NCBI GenBank assembly: GCA_965199105.1
Contig: CBDAQO010000002.1
Coordinates: 868,001-932,000, forward strand
DNA from: LMUY01 sp965199105
GTDB lineage: Bacteria > Pseudomonadota > Alphaproteobacteria > Acetobacterales > Acetobacteraceae
Length of the DNA stretch: 64,000 nt
Reading direction: 5' to 3'
Shown: one piece after another, positions 60,394 to 64,000 of the stretch
Numbering within the stretch: position 1 is the first letter of the stretch
How the letters are laid out: the number at the start of each line of letters is the position of its first letter
Translations under genes and position numbers: made by a program
The notes under the pieces: model-generated
The model's database searches: none
The model's input: the letters and a program-made list of their open reading frames with translations, nothing else
Told to the model about the DNA's origin: nothing

Positions 60394-61063
60394 TCACCTC
60401 ACCGCAAACTGAGCGTTGTCTCCCCTACGAAGATCGCTTCAGTTATTCAACACCCTGGCCAATACAGAACACCAGTGCCCGGACACTCATTTGAAGATGA
60501 TCGACAAATGCTCCGACCTGGTATATACTCGTCCTATCACGACCCGGACCAGCCACCGCTCGATCTGACGCCCGCAGCCCTCCGGGGCTGTCTGAGCGCT
60601 GTCGTGGCTGTGTGTCGAGGGTCGTCATGGGTATCCAGTTCGCCAAACCGTCCTGCTCCGGGTCCAACATTCTGACCGGAGTCCATCGCGTCCTGAACAG
60701 GGCCCGAGGCTGGGAAGTACGCGCTACAGCAGTCAGCTGGTCTGGGGTGCTGAGCCATGGCCCAGCACTGGCTCGAAACCGCAGCCGCCCGGGATATGCC
60801 GTTGGAGCGCGTGCTACGCATGTCCGAGGACCAGGCCTATGCCTGGTTCTACCGGGCGCGCTGGGTGTCGCGTTGCGCGAAATTCGCGGATTCGTCGCAT
60901 TGAGCCGTTTTGACTGCACTTAGATCCGAAGTAGCCGACGGCTCGATCCCGAATTTGCAGCAATTCTGGGATCGACGCCTACATCGACTTTGCCCAGAAC
61001 AGTGAAGATCGCGCGTGTGGCAGCACGATTAAGCTTGTAACAGGCAGGGAATGCGCCTCCAGT
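60394..61063. other. Stretch with only an IS1595 scrap
   Basis: Apart from the IS1595-like fragment at 60757-60903 no gene is supported here. Confidence 0.5.
60757..60903 (+). pseudogene. IS1595-family transposase N-terminal fragment
   Basis: A 48-codon frame reads MAQHWLETAAARDMPLERVL, then RMSEDQAYAWFYRARWVS. The helix, RMS, then RW pattern matches the first ~40 residues of IS1595-family transposases, just before their zinc-ribbon. The rest is absent. Confidence 0.55.
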
Positions 61064-61203
61064 CTTGCACGATTCGCAGTGCCGCGTTTAGTGCAATCAG
61101 CCATTCGCCCGTCCGGATTATCGTGCAGCCAGTCCCGCAGTTCCGTCCTGCTAAGGCTTTGAACCAACACCAAAGGCCAGTCCGGGATTTTCATACAACG
61201 CGA
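61064..61203 (-). repeat. ~140-bp dispersed repeat, copy 2
   Basis: It is 85-90% identical to 2097-2237. Here it cuts the DUF2235 gene after about 35 codons and extends its frame with the peptide KIPDWPLVLVQSLSRTELRD and a WLHDNPD segment. Confidence 0.6.
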
Positions 61204-61308
61204 TAGCCGGACCACGTTCGTGTTGTCCTTCCGGAACTCGTTCGCGGTGCCGTCGCAGCAGACGACAAGGTTTCTGGGGCCGGGCCCGTCCCCGGGGTCG
61301 CCGTTCAT
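61204..61308 (-). pseudogene. DUF2235 protein, N-terminal fragment
   Basis: The first 35 codons read DGPGPRNLVVCCDGTANEFR, then KDNTNVVRL, the N-terminal strand and Asp of DUF2235, an alpha/beta-hydrolase domain seen in phospholipase-type effectors. The gene is then replaced by the ~140-bp repeat. Its ATG overlaps the stop of the membrane-protein gene by 4 bp (61305-61308), so it was the third gene of the operon coming from the right edge. Confidence 0.8.
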
Positions 61309-61835
61309 AATTCCTTCCCCGAGTTGCGCCGTGCGAACGCCGCCCCGCCCGTTCCCTCCGAGGCGGCTGGACGCGAAGACCGCCTCCGGGCGGCCACGGA
61401 GGCACGCGAGCCTATCCGGACCGCCCCGTCCGTCCTAGGACGGGCGCCTTCCCGCATCCGGGCCGTGCCGGGCGCTCGGGAAGGCTGAGTCCCTTGCGTC
61501 CGGTCACCCGGCATCATGCTGCGTCGGCGGGCGGGCGGGCCGAGGCGCGGCGTGCCGTCCGCGTCCGGCGCCCGCAACACGTAGCGCAATGCGCCGCTAG
61601 CCAAGGCGAGCGTGTCGACCAGGAGCGCCGTCGCCGCGACCGCGGTCGTCGCCGTCGACAAGCGCTCCGGGCATAGGATTACGTAGCTGCTGACGGCCGC
61701 GGTGGCGGCCAGGAGCAAGATCGATGCATATCCGGCTACGAGCCTGAGCGCGAACCATCGCTCGCGCCGATAGGCAGCGGCGTCGAAGGCTAGCCTCTCC
61801 CGCCTCTGCCTTTCCGTGTCGTCGGAGGCCGTCAC
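61305..61835 (-). CDS. Small membrane protein with two helices
   Basis: The 176-residue protein from GTG 61835 begins TASDDTERQRRERLAFDAAA (after the Met), a charged helix. Two membrane helices follow (WFALRLVAGYASILLLAATA and AAVSSYVI; TTAVAATALLVDTLALASGA), then a long disordered Arg/Pro-rich tail. A cytosolic helix before two membrane helices recalls SLATT-like pore modules, but the match is loose. It overlaps both neighbours by 4 bp and is plausibly a membrane component of one system. Confidence 0.6.
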   Translation of the reverse strand: MTASDDTERQRRERLAFDAAAYRRERWFALRLVAGYASILLLAATAAVSSYVILCPERLSTATTAVAATALLVDTLALASGALRYVLRAPDADGTPRLGPPARRRSMMPGDRTQGTQPSRAPGTARMREGARPRTDGAVRIGSRASVAARRRSSRPAASEGTGGAAFARRNSGKEL

Positions 61836-64000
61836 TCCTCGGCGTCCATCGCCGCCCCGTCTTGCCGCGACCTCTTGATGTTCGCCTCGGCGCTCTCGAG
61901 GATCAGTTGGTACAGTCGGTAAGATGGGGAGAGCCGCGAGGTGGCCGCGAGCACGGCCGCCGCGTCGTCGCGCGCCTCGATGTCGCGAGGGGTCGGTTCG
62001 CCTGCCATTCCCGACCAGCTGCCGGTCATCGCCGCCGTAGCTATCTGGTCGACGCCGCGCTTCACGAGCGCCCGGTCCACCTGCTTGCAGCGCTCGAGGT
62101 AGTGCTCGACGAACGCCCTGTGCTCGAACGGGAAACGGTGGCGCGACAAGCGGGCCAGGCATCCCATCCACTCCAGATCCGTGGAGCCGGCCCCGTCCAA
62201 CAGGTCCTGGAGGAAGCCGACCGTGGCAGGGCTGTTCACGTCGAACAGCGAGGCGAACAGCCTCGGTGCCAGCCGGCGCGCGCCGCCCGGGCCCGCCCCG
62301 CGCAGCCTTAGCCAGTCCCACCCGAGACGCAGCAGCGCCGAAGCGCCGGGCGACGCGTCCAGCCCGAGGCAGCTTCCCCCGCCGGGGCCGCCATGGAACG
62401 GCATGGCGTCGTAGCGGTCGGCGTCCAGGGCCTTGTCAGCCATCCCGAACAGGAAGGCGCTGAGCCGCTCCGGATGGCTCTGCGCCAGCTGCCGCAACAG
62501 CTTGGTGCCCCCGTGGCCGCCTATCCGGGTCAGTGTTGCCATGCGGCCCAGGAGGGCTTGCACGGCCTCGTCGTCCAGGCACTCCGCGACGCGCCGCCGC
62601 CCGGATAGGAGGTCCGCCACCCTCTCGACCAGACCCGGATGGATGTCGATACGGACCTCAAGGGCCATGCGGACGATCTCGCGCGGCTCAAGCCGCCACG
62701 AGTTCAGGGACCAGAGCGCGGCATGGGCAACGGTAGCATCGTCCGATGCGAGCGCCGCCTGGAGGAGATCGGCATCCTCGCCGGACTGCTCGCGCCGCAA
62801 CCGGCCGAGCGCTTCCGCTACGGCACCGCGGATAGCCGGCTCCGTCGACGACAACGCCCGTGCGGCGAGCGGCCGCCCTTCGCAGGGCACTCGGTCGAGG
62901 AGCGCTCCGATCGCAAGCCCTAGGAACGGCAGCAGCCGGGAACGCGCGTCGCCAAGGGCCTCGGCCGCGACCGCGCGGGCTGCGTCCAGGTTTTCGTCCA
63001 CCAAACGGCGGAGGAGATCGAACCCGTTGGCAGCCCGGATTCCGGCACGCTCCAGCTCGGCGAGGCGGGAGTCGATCTCGGCGCAGAGCTCTTCGGCCCT
63101 CGGGAAGGCCGATACGAGCTCCGCGACGAGAGACCCGATCCAGTCCTGGTCGTCCGGCCAAACCTCGTAAGCGGCCTGTCCCAAGTACTTCCGCTCCGAC
63201 CCGTCCGCCAGGGCCGCGGCCAACCTGAACGAGAGATCGCCTGGGAAGGCCGAGAGGACTCTTCTCGCCGCTTCGGTCACCGGACCGGATCCGTAATGCG
63301 CATGCCACGACAGCGCACTCGCGAGCCCTATGAGGGTAGTGCCCGCCAGCCTGCCACGTTCCGCCGCGGCAGCTGCCTTCGAGACGGTGCCTAGGAACTC
63401 GGCCTCGTATTGCGCCGACAGCTCGGCAGGCGCGTCCGCCGGGAACCTAAGCGCGTTCTGGAGGAACGTCGCCGCCCGGAACGCCACCTTCGGATCGTCG
63501 TGCTCCAGCAGCTGCGAGACCAGGCCGACGACGCGCCGTCGCAGGCGCGCGACCGCGCCGTGATTCACGAGCCGCAGGTCCCAAGCTGCCGACCGCCCCC
63601 TCCAGCGCACGCTGGTCAGTTCGACCGCAAGGAGCGGCTCGAGCGCTTCCAGCGGATCGTGGCGCCGGGACCAAGCCCCAGGTTCATTGAGCAGCCCTAC
63701 GAGGAAGTCAGCGACGTCTTCTACGAAGCTAACCGGCTTGTGCTCGCTGTAGCCCGCGAGATCCTTGAGCGCCTGCAACGGCCGACCCGGGCCCCCGTCG
63801 GGTCGCTCGTCGTCCCGGCCGAGGAGCCAGAGCAGCCGGAGCGTTTCCGCCTGGTGCGCCGGGTCGTAGGCGACGCGCTTCACGATCTCGACCAAGCCGT
63901 CCGGCTCCTGCCCGGCGTCGAGCCGTGCCTGCACGAAGCGGAGCGCCTGCGCAGGCTGGTAGATTGCGACTAACGCTACCGCCCTTGCGTCCACCCAGGT
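61832..64000 (-). CDS. Large repeat-rich protein, partial (N-terminus beyond window)
   Basis: About 722 residues are visible and the frame stays open to the right edge, so the true start is outside; GTG 63994 is only a possible internal codon. The sequence is alpha-helical with HEAT/ARM-like repeats (PAIRGAVAEALGRLRREQSG, then DDATVAHAALWSLNSW). Early on is LEALEPLLAVELTSVRWRGR, a pattern I associate with the C-terminal half of STAND-type NTPases, but no NTPase motif is in the window. The C-terminus is highly charged. Its stop overlaps the membrane-protein gene by 4 bp. Confidence 0.65.
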   Translation of the reverse strand, partial: TWVDARAVALVAIYQPAQALRFVQARLDAGQEPDGLVEIVKRVAYDPAHQAETLRLLWLLGRDDERPDGGPGRPLQALKDLAGYSEHKPVSFVEDVADFLVGLLNEPGAWSRRHDPLEALEPLLAVELTSVRWRGRSAAWDLRLVNHGAVARLRRRVVGLVSQLLEHDDPKVAFRAATFLQNALRFPADAPAELSAQYEAEFLGTVSKAAAAAERGRLAGTTLIGLASALSWHAHYGSGPVTEAARRVLSAFPGDLSFRLAAALADGSERKYLGQAAYEVWPDDQDWIGSLVAELVSAFPRAEELCAEIDSRLAELERAGIRAANGFDLLRRLVDENLDAARAVAAEALGDARSRLLPFLGLAIGALLDRVPCEGRPLAARALSSTEPAIRGAVAEALGRLRREQSGEDADLLQAALASDDATVAHAALWSLNSWRLEPREIVRMALEVRIDIHPGLVERVADLLSGRRRVAECLDDEAVQALLGRMATLTRIGGHGGTKLLRQLAQSHPERLSAFLFGMADKALDADRYDAMPFHGGPGGGSCLGLDASPGASALLRLGWDWLRLRGAGPGGARRLAPRLFASLFDVNSPATVGFLQDLLDGAGSTDLEWMGCLARLSRHRFPFEHRAFVEHYLERCKQVDRALVKRGVDQIATAAMTGSWSGMAGEPTPRDIEARDDAAAVLAATSRLSPSYRLYQLILESAEANIKRSRQDGAAMDAEE

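Overview
The window is GC-rich DNA from a bacterium, most likely an alphaproteobacterium of the Rhodospirillales/Acetobacteraceae kind. This is an inference from codon use and from the families present: ParDE modules, plasmid-type ScpA next to a tyrosine integrase, and small NTF2-fold and alpha/beta-hydrolase gene strings. There is no rRNA, tRNA or core replication gene. The density of insertion-sequence debris, truncated genes and toxin or defence modules points to a large plasmid or a genomic island.

Layout. 1-2.6 kb: end of an AraC gene, a DoxX-like gene, then a scrambled parDE/helicase remnant and an IS6 fragment. 2.7-6.6 kb: an AT-rich acyltransferase, a decayed IS21 element and a scrap of thiM. 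6.5-11.2 kb: a LysR regulator divergent from an SGNH hydrolase, alpha/beta hydrolase and MHS transporter operon. 11.7-23.7 kb: metabolic accessory genes (a dehydrogenase, NTF2-fold proteins, cytochrome b561/molybdopterin oxidoreductase/PRC-barrel operon, MOSC, DUF427, two related alpha/beta hydrolases) with TetR, AraC and LysR regulators. 24.4-31.7 kb: a broken glycosyltransferase, a LuxR-type regulator abutting an IS481 element, Lrp/LysE, and a Tn3-family transposase with two frameshifts followed by a tyrosine recombinase. 32-36.6 kb: two convergent polymorphic-toxin modules, each ordered toxin, immunity protein, family-5 solute-binding protein. 37-38.7 kb: AraC/SDR pair. 38.8-44.5 kb: integrase remnant, parDE, an scpA with an in-frame stop, a DEAD/DEAH-type helicase and an AT-hook protein. 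44.5-51.6 kb: defence cluster with a DUF1778/GNAT/HEPN operon and a complete type II CBASS (Cap5, CD-NTase, Cap2, Cap3). 52.5-55.8 kb: a second parDE-like pair, an intact integrase, a DUF1281-like gene and a second scpA, also with an early stop. 56.6-60.4 kb: two cell-wall-hydrolase-like proteins, a TraB/GumN protein and an ApeA-type HEPN protein. 61-64 kb: an operon of a large repeat-rich protein (runs off the window), a membrane protein and a truncated DUF2235 gene.

The strongest candidates for something undescribed are: (1) the repeated toxin-immunity-solute-binding-protein arrangement at 32.1-36.6 kb; (2) a HEPN-motif protein translationally coupled to a GNAT/DUF1778 toxin-antitoxin pair at 44.5-46.8 kb; (3) the coupled three-gene operon at the right edge. 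Gene decay is widespread. Both scpA copies and the IS6 and IS21 transposase genes carry premature stops, both parE copies share one 5-bp duplication, and several genes carry single-base frameshifts.
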